Assembly (NCBI GenBank): GCA_963815375.1
Contig: CAWFGX010000001.1
Location: 1,426,001-1,490,000 of the forward strand
DNA from: JASHPR01 sp963815375
GTDB taxonomy: Bacteria; Actinomycetota; Actinomycetes; Streptosporangiales; Streptosporangiaceae
Direction of reading: 5' to 3'
DNA: 64,000 bases
Program-made: the position numbers and the translations under genes
Shown here: positions 50,666 through 58,800 of the stretch, one piece after another
Layout of the letters: every line of letters begins with the position of its first letter
How positions within the stretch are numbered: the first letter of the stretch is position 1
Notes under the pieces: model-generated
Database searches by the model: none
Seen by the model: only the letters and a program-made list of their open reading frames with translations
Told to the model about the DNA's origin: nothing

Positions 50666-51604
50666 TCAACCATAAAACACTTTCTTCTCCTGACCTGTCC
50701 GGTACCGGACGGTGGCTGCCAGGAGATATCTCTCACCGTCCGTCAGGTCGCCAGGGTCGGCCTCCAGAACGCCTGCCTCGCCGCCGGCGAGGTCGTCAGC
50801 GTCGGCGGCCAGAACGGCCCCCTGGCCACCGGCCAGGTCTTCGACATCCGCCGCCAGAACGCCTGGCTCGCCGCCCGCCAGGTCTTCGACGTCCGCCGCA
50901 ACGACTCCGAGGCCACCGACCTCGGCCGCCGGAAGGCCGGAGCGTGCCCGCACAACACCGATCACGTTGGCGAAAGACATGCGGTGCTGCGAGCACGGGC
51001 CGTGCTCGGTGAGGGCTCTCATGTGGCTAGGGGTCGAGTACCCCTTGTGCCGCGCGAAACCGTATTCGGGGTAATCGTGGTGAAGGTTCCGCATGATCCG
51101 GTCCCGGGTTACCTTCGCGATGATCGAGGCGGCGGCGACGCACGCCGCGACCTCGTCGCCCTGCCACATTGCCAGCGCAGGCGCGGGGAAGCCACGGACC
51201 GGGAAGCCGTCGGTCAGCACGTAACCAGGGCTGCAGTCAAGGCCGGCCAGGGCTCGCCGCATGCCGGTCACGTTGCACACGTGCAGGCCGATCGCGTCGA
51301 TATCGCCGGGCGGGATCACGACCGCATGCCAGGCAAGGGCGGATGCCACCACCTCCTGATACGCAGCCTCTCGGGCGGGTGCGGTCAGCGCCTTGGAGTC
51401 GGCCAGCCCGGTCAGGCGTGACCGCCGCCGCGGGTCCAGCGAGACGGCGGCTACAACGAGCGGTCCGGCGCAGGCGCCGCGGCCCGCTTCGTCAATCCCG
51501 GCCACCGGCTCCAGCCCGGCCCGCGCCAGCGCCTGCTCGTACCCGGCTAGACCCTTGCCGCGCCGCGGCGTGTAGGCCGGATGCCTCTCCGACGCCCACG
51601 CCAT
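50666..51604 (-). CDS. rnhB: Ribonuclease HII with repeat-expanded C-terminus
   Basis: 312 residues against about 210-260 usually. The catalytic domain is complete: GIDEAGRGACAGPLVVAAVS (first two acids), YVLTDGFPV (Asp), and VAACVAAASIIAKVTRDRIM, GYSTPSHMRALTEHGPC. It cleaves RNA in RNA/DNA hybrids, including single misincorporated ribonucleotides. After FANVIGVVRAR the protein continues with four copies of a 15-residue acidic unit of the type VLAADVEDLAGGEAG, then a basic end (YRTGQEKKVFYG). The unit is encoded by 45-base tandem repeats. The start is five bases from the lepB end. Confidence 0.93.
   Translation of the reverse strand: MAWASERHPAYTPRRGKGLAGYEQALARAGLEPVAGIDEAGRGACAGPLVVAAVSLDPRRRSRLTGLADSKALTAPAREAAYQEVVASALAWHAVVIPPGDIDAIGLHVCNVTGMRRALAGLDCSPGYVLTDGFPVRGFPAPALAMWQGDEVAACVAAASIIAKVTRDRIMRNLHHDYPEYGFARHKGYSTPSHMRALTEHGPCSQHRMSFANVIGVVRARSGLPAAEVGGLGVVAADVEDLAGGEPGVLAADVEDLAGGQGAVLAADADDLAGGEAGVLEADPGDLTDGERYLLAATVRYRTGQEKKVFYG
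50744..50903. repeat. 45-base tandem repeats in the 3' end of rnhB
   Basis: On the plus strand the word CCAGAAC recurs at 50764, 50809 and 50854, exactly 45 bases apart, within longer near-identical units (GGTCTTCGACATCCGCCG and variants). About three and a half copies are present, each 15 codons, so copy number can change without breaking the frame. Confidence 0.8.
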
Positions 51605-51608
51605 GGCG

Positions 51609-53195
51609 TCACCCGTTCCGCGACCGGCGCCTCAGCGGGCCGGCCCGCAGTATCCGCCCGGGGGGACGACCCCCCGGATCCCCCCGCGGTATCCGCCCGG
51701 GGGGAAGACCTCCCAGATCCCCCCGCGGTATCCGCCCGGCGGCGCGACTCCCCGGATCGCCCCGCGGGTCGTGGAGCAGCGCTGGGCCGCGGGCCCGGGG
51801 CCGTATCGTGGGTCGCGCCTGGGGCCGTAGCCTCGGCCGCGTCTGGGGCCGTAGCCCCCGCCGTGCCTTGGACCGCGGCTCCTGCCGTGCCTCCGGCCGC
51901 AGCCTCCTCGGCGTTATCCGCCGCAGGCGGCGCCGCACCCGGCGCTGAACCAGGGTCAGCGGGAACGCGCCGGCGAACCCAGCGCCCATCGGCAAGAAGG
52001 GTGCAGCCGACGCCATTGCGGCCGACCCCTTGCCGCCGTCGATGCCGGGCTGGTTGAAGGTCGACGGAATCGGCAGGAATCGCCACCTGCTGGGTGGCCA
52101 GATGATCACGAATGCCCGGCCGACCACCATGTTCTCCGGGATGGTCCCGCCGAACGGATCCTCCGTGTGCAGGCGGGAGTCGCTGGAGATCTCCCGGTGA
52201 TCACCCATGACCCACAGCCGCCCGGCTGGCACCGTGATGCTGAAACGCCCCGCATACGTTGACGGAGCGCTGCCCGGGGAGTTGCCGGGGAACAGGTAGG
52301 ACGACTCGCTCAGCGGCACGCCATTGACGGTCACGTCACCGTTGGCGTTGCAGCACGAGACGTGGTCGCCGGGGACGCCGATCACGCGCTTGATCAGGAT
52401 GTTGCCGTTGTCCTGGGTCGAGCCGTCCACCATGCCCAGAAACGCGTGGTAGAGCCGGACCACGGTCACCTCATAGAACCGCACGAGGGGGTCGGAGGCT
52501 GGCTTGCCCTGGGGCGGCTCCGGATTCCAGGAGCCGTCATCGTTGAACACCACAATGTCGCCGGGCTGGATCGACCGGAAGTGATACACGAGCTTGTTGA
52601 CCATGACCCGGTCGCCGATCTGCAGGGTGTTTTGCATCGACCCTGACGGTATCCAGAACATCTGGACGACGTACGTCTTGACCACCAGAGCTATCACCAG
52701 CGCGATCACGATCAGGACGGGAAGCTCGCGCCAGAATGAGCCCTTCCTGGCCGGCTTTCCTTTTGGCCTGGCGCGCTGGTCCTCGTCGCCCCCCGGCTCG
52801 TCCTCGTCCTCCGGTCCAGCGCCGCCTCCGCGCCCGGCACTGCCTAGCCCCGGGTCGCCGTTGCGGTCAGCCGCGCCGTCGCGCTCGTCCTTGCCCCACA
52901 GCCGCCCGTCGATGGCAGGCTCGGTCTGGTTCGCGGTCCAGGCATGCGCAGCCTGAGTCTCGGGCTGGCTGCCAGCCTCCGGCCGGGACGCCCGCACGGG
53001 CTGCGTGGCGGAACCGTCTGGAGTTGACGCACCGTCGGAGGCTCTGCCCGCCGTGGGGCCTGCGGCGGGCACACCGCCGGGGTCCTGGTCGTCGTTCGTC
53101 ATCGAGGACGAGCCTAACGCCGCCTGCGCGCGCGGCAGCCGCCCGCGGCGCGCGTGCCGTGGACCATCACTGTCCATGCCGGAGCCGCCAGTCAT
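51609..53195 (-). CDS. lepB: Signal peptidase I with long atypical N- and C-terminal extensions
   Basis: A 528-residue frame. The enzyme itself spans about residues 155-385: membrane helix LPVLIVIALVIALVVKTYVV, catalytic Ser in WIPSGSMQNTL, Lys in GNILIKRVIGVPGDH, and GDHREISSDSR. It cleaves signal peptides of exported proteins. The first 150 residues are acidic, Gly/Asp/Pro-rich and disordered; starts at 53177 or 53102 are equally possible. After the second membrane segment (FAGAFPLTLVQRR), where homologues end, the frame continues for about 145 Arg/Pro-rich residues including three 13-residue repeats (GRIPRGDLGGLPP type). This tail looks like read-through after loss of the ancestral stop. 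Confidence 0.88.
   Translation of the reverse strand: MTGGSGMDSDGPRHARRGRLPRAQAALGSSSMTNDDQDPGGVPAAGPTAGRASDGASTPDGSATQPVRASRPEAGSQPETQAAHAWTANQTEPAIDGRLWGKDERDGAADRNGDPGLGSAGRGGGAGPEDEDEPGGDEDQRARPKGKPARKGSFWRELPVLIVIALVIALVVKTYVVQMFWIPSGSMQNTLQIGDRVMVNKLVYHFRSIQPGDIVVFNDDGSWNPEPPQGKPASDPLVRFYEVTVVRLYHAFLGMVDGSTQDNGNILIKRVIGVPGDHVSCCNANGDVTVNGVPLSESSYLFPGNSPGSAPSTYAGRFSITVPAGRLWVMGDHREISSDSRLHTEDPFGGTIPENMVVGRAFVIIWPPSRWRFLPIPSTFNQPGIDGGKGSAAMASAAPFLPMGAGFAGAFPLTLVQRRVRRRLRRITPRRLRPEARQEPRSKARRGLRPQTRPRLRPQARPTIRPRARGPALLHDPRGDPGSRAAGRIPRGDLGGLPPGRIPRGDPGGRPPGRILRAGPLRRRSRNG
51647..51763. repeat. 39-base tandem repeats in the 3' end of lepB
   Basis: Three units of 39 bases begin at 51647, 51686 and 51725, each starting GC(A/G)GTATCCGCCCGG and continuing with a run of G, a variable 8-base stretch and a run of C. 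Each unit contains a G-run/C-run inverted repeat able to form a hairpin. 39 bases is 13 codons, so the lepB frame is preserved. Confidence 0.85.
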
Positions 53196-53208
53196 CCGAG
53201 CCGAAAGG

Positions 53209-53592
53209 CTAGCGGGTAACCGGCTCGCGGCGCTCCCTGATCCGCGCCGCCTTGCCGCGCAGCGACCGCAGATAGTAGAGCTTTGCCCGGCGGACCCGGC
53301 CCCGGGTCACCACTTCGATCTTGTCGATGGACGGGCTGTGCACCGGGAACGTCCGCTCCACGCCCACGCCGTAGCTGATCTTGCGGACGGTGAACGTTTC
53401 TCGTATCCCGCCGCCCTGGCGTCGCAGGACGACACCCTGGAAGACCTGGATCCTGGACCGGGTGCCCTCAACGACACGCACATGGACCTTCAGCGTGTCA
53501 CCTGGCCGGAACTCCGGGATGTCGGACCGGGTCTGTGCTTGTTCAATATCGGCAATCGCGGTGTGCATGGCTGCAGCTACCTCGTTACTCAT
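53209..53592 (-). CDS. rplS: 50S ribosomal protein L19 (bL19)
   Basis: 127 residues from ATG 53592 (MSNEVAAAMHTAIADIEQAQ); longer in-frame starts lack conservation. Conserved segments are FRPGDTLKVHVRVVEGTRSR, VFQGVVLRRQGGGIRETFTV, YGVGVERTFPVHSP and VRRAKLYYLRSLRGKAARI. L19 sits at the 30S-50S interface. It lies downstream of trmD and upstream of lepB as in other actinomycetes, with about 120 bases upstream that may carry its own promoter. Confidence 0.96.
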   Translation of the reverse strand: MSNEVAAAMHTAIADIEQAQTRSDIPEFRPGDTLKVHVRVVEGTRSRIQVFQGVVLRRQGGGIRETFTVRKISYGVGVERTFPVHSPSIDKIEVVTRGRVRRAKLYYLRSLRGKAARIRERREPVTR

Positions 53593-53714
53593 CGTGCGCA
53601 CGCCTGCGAATGCGCTGAATCCGGACCTGGGGGCCATAGCGCCACGGCGCCAGACCGCGCCCTGCTGACTCGCATGCATCTGGGCACGCGTGGCTGACAG
53701 CCGGGCGGCGGCTT

Positions 53715-54542
53715 TCAGTGTGCCATATGTTCGCCGCTAGATGGAAAACCGGCCTCGGACAGCACCTGCCGGTCCCGCTCATCCAGCGGTGCCGCCGGCG
53801 CCCCAAGACCGGGTTCCGGGTACCCGGCGGCGAGCCTGGCCGCCAGGTCAGGGCGATTAACGGCCGTCTGGCGCAGCGAGGCATCGCGACGCCAGCGGGA
53901 GATGGCAGCGTGGTCACCGGACAGCAGCACCGGCGGCACGCTCCGTCCCCGCCACTCCCGCGGCCTGGTGTAAGCAGGGCCCTCAATAAGCCCGGCCATC
54001 GGCCCGGTGCCGCCGCCGAACGAGTCGTCGCTGGCGGACTCGGCATTGCCAATGACCCCGGGCAGCAGCCGGCAGACGGCCTCAACGATCACCAGCACCG
54101 CTGGCTCTCCCCCGGCCAGGACATAGTCGCCGATTGTCACCTCATCCACCGCCATCCTGGCCCGCGCCTCCTCCGCGAAGCGGGCGTCGATCCCCTCGTA
54201 CCTGCCGCACCCGAACACCAGGTGGCTTTCGCCGGCATACTGCGCCGCGGTTTCCTGGGTGAACGGCTTGCCGGCCGGGGTCGGCAGCACCAGCCGGGCC
54301 GTACCCCCCGACGCAGGCGGGACCAGGGCATCCAGCGCCTCGCCCCACGGCTCGGGCCGCATCACCATCCCGGGGCCGCCGCCGAACGGGGCGTCGTCCA
54401 CGGAGCGGTGCGGGTCATGGGCCCACGTCCGCAGGTCGTGCACCCCGAACTCGATGTCGCCGCGCCGCGCGGCCTTGCCGATCAGCGAAACGCCCAGGGG
54501 CGCGAAGTACTCCGGGAAGATCGTGATGATATCGATGCGCAG
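53715..54542 (-). CDS. trmD: tRNA (guanine-N1-)-methyltransferase, apparent CTG start
   Basis: The conserved N-terminus RIDIITIFPEYFAPLGVSL is encoded from 54539 down, and the codon before it is CTG (54542-54540). Upstream in frame are only CAG, GCC, AGA, GGG and then the TGA of rimM, so no ATG, GTG or TTG is available. GAGGGAGAG lies at ribosome-binding distance from the CTG. The first GTG (54443) would remove 33 residues of the knot fold. Other motifs are intact: PFGGGPGMVMRPEPW, LVFGCGRYEGIDARF, VTIGDYVLAGGEPA. With the CTG start it has 275 residues. It methylates G37 of tRNAs to prevent frameshifting. Confidence 0.9.
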   Translation of the reverse strand: MRIDIITIFPEYFAPLGVSLIGKAARRGDIEFGVHDLRTWAHDPHRSVDDAPFGGGPGMVMRPEPWGEALDALVPPASGGTARLVLPTPAGKPFTQETAAQYAGESHLVFGCGRYEGIDARFAEEARARMAVDEVTIGDYVLAGGEPAVLVIVEAVCRLLPGVIGNAESASDDSFGGGTGPMAGLIEGPAYTRPREWRGRSVPPVLLSGDHAAISRWRRDASLRQTAVNRPDLAARLAAGYPEPGLGAPAAPLDERDRQVLSEAGFPSSGEHMAH

Positions 54543-54554
54543 CTGGGCTCTCCC

Positions 54555-55064
54555 TCACTCGTCGGCCGACTCGAGATCCAGCAGGCCGGGCGGCGGGTCG
54601 ATAACTAGGCGTCCTGCGCTGACATCCACCTCGGGGACGATCGCCGCCACGAAAGGCACGAGTATCTGCCGTGGCCCGACGACCAGCAGGTCCTGGCCGT
54701 GATGCCGGACGTCGGTCACAACGCCGACAGGCTCGCCGCTGACGGTCACCACGCTGAGCCCGACGAGTTCGTGGTCCCAGAACTCCTCCGGGCCCGCAGG
54801 CCCGGCCTCGCCGGAGTCCATGACCAGCAGGGTTCCGCGGAGCTCCTCAGCGCCGCTGCGGTCGGTGTAGCCGTCGAAGGCTACGAGCAGCCGCCCGGAG
54901 TGCCAGCGAGACGACAGGACCGTGAGCGGGCCGCGTTCGGCTGGCTCGGTGGCCATGACGGAACCAGCCGCGAAGCGGAGGTCCGGGTCGTCGGTGTGGA
55001 CCTGGACTGTCAGCTCACCGCGGATCCCGTGCGGCCGTCCCACCCGGCCGACGACCAGCTGCAT
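54555..55064 (-). CDS. rimM: 16S rRNA processing / ribosome maturation factor RimM
   Basis: 169 residues: an N-terminal RimM barrel (LVVGRVGRPHGIRGELTVQV, FDGYTDRSGAEELRGTLL) and a C-terminal PRC-barrel (WDHELVGLSVVTVSGEPVG, LLVVGPRQILVPFVAAIVPE, VDVSAGRLVIDPPPGLLD). It binds S19 during 30S head assembly. It starts five bases after khpA and ends 12 bases before the trmD start, so the group khpA-rimM-trmD is tightly packed. Confidence 0.95.
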   Translation of the reverse strand: MQLVVGRVGRPHGIRGELTVQVHTDDPDLRFAAGSVMATEPAERGPLTVLSSRWHSGRLLVAFDGYTDRSGAEELRGTLLVMDSGEAGPAGPEEFWDHELVGLSVVTVSGEPVGVVTDVRHHGQDLLVVGPRQILVPFVAAIVPEVDVSAGRLVIDPPPGLLDLESADE

Positions 55065-55069
55065 GCCGC

Positions 55070-55312
55070 CTAGCGGATCTCGTCGGCGTCCAGCAGGTCG
55101 ACCCTGACGTAGGTGTTGCCGGCCAGCGCGCCGACCACAGTGCGCAGCGCCTTGGCCGTCCGCCCGCCGCGGCCGATGACCTTGCCCAGGTCCTCCGGAT
55201 GCACGCGCACCTCGAGAACCCGGCCCCGCCGCAGCCCACGGCTGTCCACCCGGACCTCTTCCGGGTAGTCGACGATGCCTCGCACCAGGTGCTCGAGGGC
55301 CTCTTCGAGCAC
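55070..55312 (-). CDS. khpA: KH-domain RNA-binding protein KhpA
   Basis: 80 residues from GTG 55312, one base after the rpsP stop. A single KH domain: VLEVRVHPEDLGKVIGRGGR, containing the G-x-x-G loop (GRGG), then TAKALRTVVGALAG and VRVDLLDADE. KhpA, with KhpB/Jag, binds RNA and influences cell elongation in Gram-positive bacteria. The frame is open for another 68 codons upstream through the rpsP tail, but homologues start at VLEEALEHLV. Confidence 0.93.
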   Translation of the reverse strand: MLEEALEHLVRGIVDYPEEVRVDSRGLRRGRVLEVRVHPEDLGKVIGRGGRTAKALRTVVGALAGNTYVRVDLLDADEIR

Positions 55313-55313
55313 G

Positions 55314-56036
55314 TCACTCGCCGCCAGCGGGCTCCGCGTCGGCGGAGGACGAGGAGGAAGCAGCGTCCTTCGACTCGGCACTGGCGCCGCCGCCGCGAGC
55401 CTTGGGCGAATCGTCCTTGGGCGGACTGTCCTTCGGCGGACTGTCCTTCGGCGGACTGTCCTTGGGCGGACTGTCCTTGGACCCAGTAGAGCGGGAGCTG
55501 CCGCCCCGGGCCCCACCAGACCTGCCCCTGGCCGGCTTCTCGGACTTACCCGCGGCAGTGCCCTTCGCGTCGGTCTCCGCTGCCTTGTCGGCCGGCTGCT
55601 CGGAGTCCGGCTCCTTCTTGCTGGCCTCCTTGTCCTTGGCAGGCGCAGACCTGGCTGAGGAGCCTCTGCCCTTGGCGGGCGCCACGGCGTCCCCCAGGGT
55701 CTCCTTCACCGCGGCGGCGAAGATCTCCTTACGGTCCTCCCGCGCAGCACGGGTCTTGAGCGTCCCCTCGCTGCCGGGCAGGCCTTTGAACTTCTGCCAG
55801 TCACCGGTGATCTCGAGGATCTTCCGGACCGGATCGGTGGGCTGCGCTCCTACTGCGAGCCAGTGCTGTGCCCGCTCGGAGTCGACCTCGATGAACGACG
55901 GCTCGGCCTTGGGGTGGTACTTGCCGATCTCCTCGATCGCCCGGCCGTCCCGCTTGGTGCGGGCGTCGGCGACGACGATCCTGTAGTACGGCGCCCGGAT
56001 CTTGCCCAGGCGCTTCAGCTTGATCTTTACAGCCAC
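55314..56036 (-). CDS. rpsP: 30S ribosomal protein S16 (bS16) with long disordered tail
   Basis: 240 residues from GTG 56036 (VAVKIKLKRLGKIRAPYYRI). The S16 domain occupies the first 85 residues (RIVVADARTKRDGRAIEEIG, YHPKAEPSFIEVDSERAQHW, GAQPTDPVRKILEITGDW). The remaining 150 or so are Lys/Ala/Ser/Pro-rich and disordered, including four DSPPK repeats and a Ser run. Actinobacterial S16 often has a tail, but this is longer than the roughly 140-170 residues usual. It heads the rpsP-khpA-rimM-trmD group. Confidence 0.94.
   Translation of the reverse strand: MAVKIKLKRLGKIRAPYYRIVVADARTKRDGRAIEEIGKYHPKAEPSFIEVDSERAQHWLAVGAQPTDPVRKILEITGDWQKFKGLPGSEGTLKTRAAREDRKEIFAAAVKETLGDAVAPAKGRGSSARSAPAKDKEASKKEPDSEQPADKAAETDAKGTAAGKSEKPARGRSGGARGGSSRSTGSKDSPPKDSPPKDSPPKDSPPKDDSPKARGGGASAESKDAASSSSSADAEPAGGE
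55420..55479. repeat. 15-base tandem repeats in the rpsP tail
   Basis: Four consecutive 15-base units, GGCGGACTGTCCTTC twice then GGCGGACTGTCCTTG twice, encode DSPPK repeats. They differ at a single base, so the array is young and its copy number probably varies between strains. Confidence 0.9.
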
Positions 56037-56216
56037 GGGTGTGGTATCTCCCAGCAGTCTTGTTGGCGGGCGCTGACGCGCCGGGCGGGTCCGGCGGCTG
56101 CCCCGAGTATGCGGCCGCGCCGGTCGCAAGGCACCGCGGAGCCGCTATCGCGATCACATTGTGCCAGATAATGCAAGCCCCGGCGTCATCCGCACGGCAG
56201 GCGGCCCTATGTCAGG

Positions 56217-57845
56217 CTACCTGCCCTTCTTGCCCGGCTTGCCACGACGGCCCGGCTGCGGTCCGCGCAGCCCCGGCGGCAGGTTCTGCTGCGGTGTCCC
56301 GAAACCCGGAGGGATTTTGAACGCTCCCTCGCCCATCCGGTCACCGAAAGCAGCCGTGAATCCGCCTGGCATTACCGGCTGCTGGTCACTGCCCGGAAGA
56401 GCGGCGGGCCCGCCGTTCTGCCTGCCAGTGCCGCTGGCTGCCGCCCTGGTGGCGACTCCGGCTCCACCCGGGCGGCCGCCCTTGGCCTTCTTCTTCGCCT
56501 TGGCCCGGGACGCCTTGGTGGTGGCCCGGCGCATCCCCGGCATGCTGCCCATCATCTGCTTCATCATCTTCTGGCCCTCGAGGAACCTGACGATGAGCTG
56601 ACTCACCTCGCCGACGGCAACGCCCGAACCAGCGGCGATCCGCGCCCGCCGCGAGCCATTGATGATCTTCGGATTCCGCCGCTCATCGACGGTCATGGAG
56701 TTCACGATCGCCGCCGCCCGGTCCAGGTCCTTGTCACTGACCTGGCTGAGCAGCTCCCGGTTCTGCGCGGCTCCGGGCAGCATGCCCAGCAGATTCCCGA
56801 TCGGCCCGAGCTTGCGTACCATCGAGAGCTGCTCGACGAAGTCCTCGAGCGTGAAGCCCTCGCCCGACGCCAGCTTGTCGGCCATCGCTGTGGCCTGGTC
56901 CTCATCGAACGTGCGCTCGGCCTGCTCGATCAGGGTCAGCATGTCCCCGAGGTCGAGGATCCGCGAGGCCATCCGGTCGGGATGGAAAACGTCGAAGTCT
57001 TCGAGCTTCTCACCCGAAGAGGCGAACATTACCGGCCGGCCGGTGACCTGGGCGATGGACAGGGCCGCCCCACCTCGTGCGTCGCCGTCAAGCTTTGTCA
57101 GGACGACGCCGTCGTAGCCGACGCCGTCCAGGAACGCCTGGGCGGTACTCACTGCGTCCTGGCCGATCATGGCGTCGACCACGAAGAGGATCTCGTCCGG
57201 GTCGACGGCGTCCCTGATCGCCGCGGCCTGCTCCATCATTTCGGCGTCGATGCCCAGCCGCCCGGCGGTGTCAATGATGACGACGTTCTGCATCCGGCGC
57301 CGCGCCTCGTCGACCGAGCGGCGGGCCACGTCGACTGGGTCGCCGACGCCGTAACCAGGCTCCGGGGCGAACACCGGCACGCCTGCGCGCTCGCCGAGGA
57401 CCTCGAGCTGCTGGACCGCGTTCGGTCGCTGCAGGTCAGCGGCCACGAGCATGGGGGTGTTCCCCTGCTGCCGCAGCCACAGAGCGAGCTTCGCGGCAAG
57501 TGTGGTCTTACCGGTTCCCTGGAGCCCAGCCAGAATGATCACGGTGGGCGGTACCTTGGCGAACCGCAGCCGCCGGGCTTCGCCGCCCAGGATCTCGATG
57601 AGCTCCTCGTTGACGATCTTGATTACCTGCTGCGCAGGGTTGAGTGCCTGGGAGACCTCAGCGCTGGATGCGCGTTCTTTGACCCGGGCAATGAACTGCC
57701 GCACCACCGGCAGCGCGACATCTGCCTCCAGCAGCGCGATCCTGATCTCACGGCACGTTGCGTCGATGTCGGCAGGCGACAGCCGTCCCTGACCGCGCAG
57801 CGACGAAAAGACCTTGTTCAGTCGATCGGAGAGTGTCTCGAACAC
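56217..57845 (-). CDS. ffh: Signal recognition particle protein Ffh
   Basis: 542 residues from GTG 57845 (VFETLSDRLNKVFSSLRGQG). N-domain helices precede the SRP GTPase: GLQGTGKTTLAAKLA, DTAGRLGIDAEMMEQ, VVDAMIGQDAV, TKLDGDARGG and the closing FEDFDVFHPDRMASRILDLGD-type segment. The Met-rich M domain has GPIGNLLGMLPG, RKIINGSRRARIAAGSG and MMKQMMGSMPGM, which bind 4.5S RNA and signal sequences. A Gly/Pro-rich tail ends it. With FtsY it targets membrane proteins co-translationally. Confidence 0.95.
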   Translation of the reverse strand: MFETLSDRLNKVFSSLRGQGRLSPADIDATCREIRIALLEADVALPVVRQFIARVKERASSAEVSQALNPAQQVIKIVNEELIEILGGEARRLRFAKVPPTVIILAGLQGTGKTTLAAKLALWLRQQGNTPMLVAADLQRPNAVQQLEVLGERAGVPVFAPEPGYGVGDPVDVARRSVDEARRRMQNVVIIDTAGRLGIDAEMMEQAAAIRDAVDPDEILFVVDAMIGQDAVSTAQAFLDGVGYDGVVLTKLDGDARGGAALSIAQVTGRPVMFASSGEKLEDFDVFHPDRMASRILDLGDMLTLIEQAERTFDEDQATAMADKLASGEGFTLEDFVEQLSMVRKLGPIGNLLGMLPGAAQNRELLSQVSDKDLDRAAAIVNSMTVDERRNPKIINGSRRARIAAGSGVAVGEVSQLIVRFLEGQKMMKQMMGSMPGMRRATTKASRAKAKKKAKGGRPGGAGVATRAAASGTGRQNGGPAALPGSDQQPVMPGGFTAAFGDRMGEGAFKIPPGFGTPQQNLPPGLRGPQPGRRGKPGKKGR

Positions 57846-58000
57846 GTCTTGCTGCCGTCCTCGCGCCTGGCCCGTCACTGATCGCGGCGAGGGTCCCGTG
57901 CCGCACACGCGATAGTCGCACGGGGCTCAGCGCACGCGCCCTCCAGGCTATCCCGTCCGCGGCCCCGGCCGGCCAGCAGCAATGGGCCGGCCCCGCGGAC

Positions 58001-58576
58001 CTACTGCGCCCCCGCGTCCCGCGGCCGGTAGCCCCGCGGGTGCCCGGGCTGGCCGGCCCGGGCACCATGCGTGGCCCGTCCCGCCTCGTAGGCCTCCTCA
58101 AGCGTGACCACGACTTCGCTGAGCACACCGAGTGCGTCCGCCGAGTTGCTCACGTGTCCGTAGGCCTTCTCGATCATCACGTTGGCACGCGACTGGGCAT
58201 CTTCGAGCATCTCGTCTCTGCGACGCCGGGCCTCGGCAGCGAGCCGCTTGCTGTACTCCTGGGCGTCGGCAACATACCGCTGCGCGATCTGCTGCGCCTC
58301 GGACAGGATGCGCACCGCCTGGACGTTGTCGTCGTCCAGCCGGTCCGGGAAGCCGGGCACGTCGCCGCCCTCCCCGAGTATCCGGCGCCGCAGCCGCTGC
58401 ACCTCGGCGTTCAGAGAGGCCCTCTCGCTGAGCAGCCGGACCAGCTCGCGCTCGACCAGGCCGCAGAACGCCCGCACGTGGTCCTCGTCCAGCCCGCGCC
58501 GGCCGATGCGGGCCGGAGGGAAGGCGACGGCCTGGACCGCGTCAGGAGTCAGCCTGTTGTTCGGTGCCGAGATCAT
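58001..58576 (-). CDS. DivIVA-like coiled-coil protein
   Basis: 191 residues from ATG 58576 (MISAPNNRLTPDAVQAVAFP). The first 45 residues follow the DivIVA membrane-binding pattern (LTPDAVQAVAFPPARIGRRG then LDEDHVRAFCGLVERE), and long helical coiled coils follow (LLSERASLNAEVQRLRRRI, RYVADAQEYSKRLAAEARR). DivIVA/Wag31-type proteins recognise curved membrane at poles and septa and organise growth there. This one lies between ffh and ftsY on the same strand, where actinomycetes usually carry amtB-glnK-glnD. It is a paralogue rather than the main divIVA, which normally sits beside sepF/ylm genes. Confidence 0.72.
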   Translation of the reverse strand: MISAPNNRLTPDAVQAVAFPPARIGRRGLDEDHVRAFCGLVERELVRLLSERASLNAEVQRLRRRILGEGGDVPGFPDRLDDDNVQAVRILSEAQQIAQRYVADAQEYSKRLAAEARRRRDEMLEDAQSRANVMIEKAYGHVSNSADALGVLSEVVVTLEEAYEAGRATHGARAGQPGHPRGYRPRDAGAQ

Positions 58577-58800
58577 GGCCGCTGCCCACTGCGTCGAAGC
58601 AGCCCGAGCCCGGTCACTCCAGGGCAGCCTGGGCGTAGCTCTCCTCCTGGCACATTGTCCAACGTTCCTCCCAGGAACGGATGAGCAGAAGGCAACTTGC
58701 ATATGGCCTCTTGCAGGATATATCGCAAGTGCGCCACGCACTAGATACGATCTCACTGCCCGGGATGATGCTGAAAACTGCGTTACGCGCCCGATGTGCG

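Noticed and set aside
51547..52086. Minus-strand Ala/Gly/Thr-rich frame overlapping the lepB tail and rnhB start
   Set aside because: No conserved domain, no start signals, and it lies in another frame of the lepB repeat tail. It could hint at a frameshift in the tail but cannot be supported as a gene.
54443..54443. GTG at 54443 as the trmD start
   Set aside because: It would delete the conserved N-terminal 33 residues that begin RIDIITIFPEYF; a CTG with a good ribosome binding site is available.
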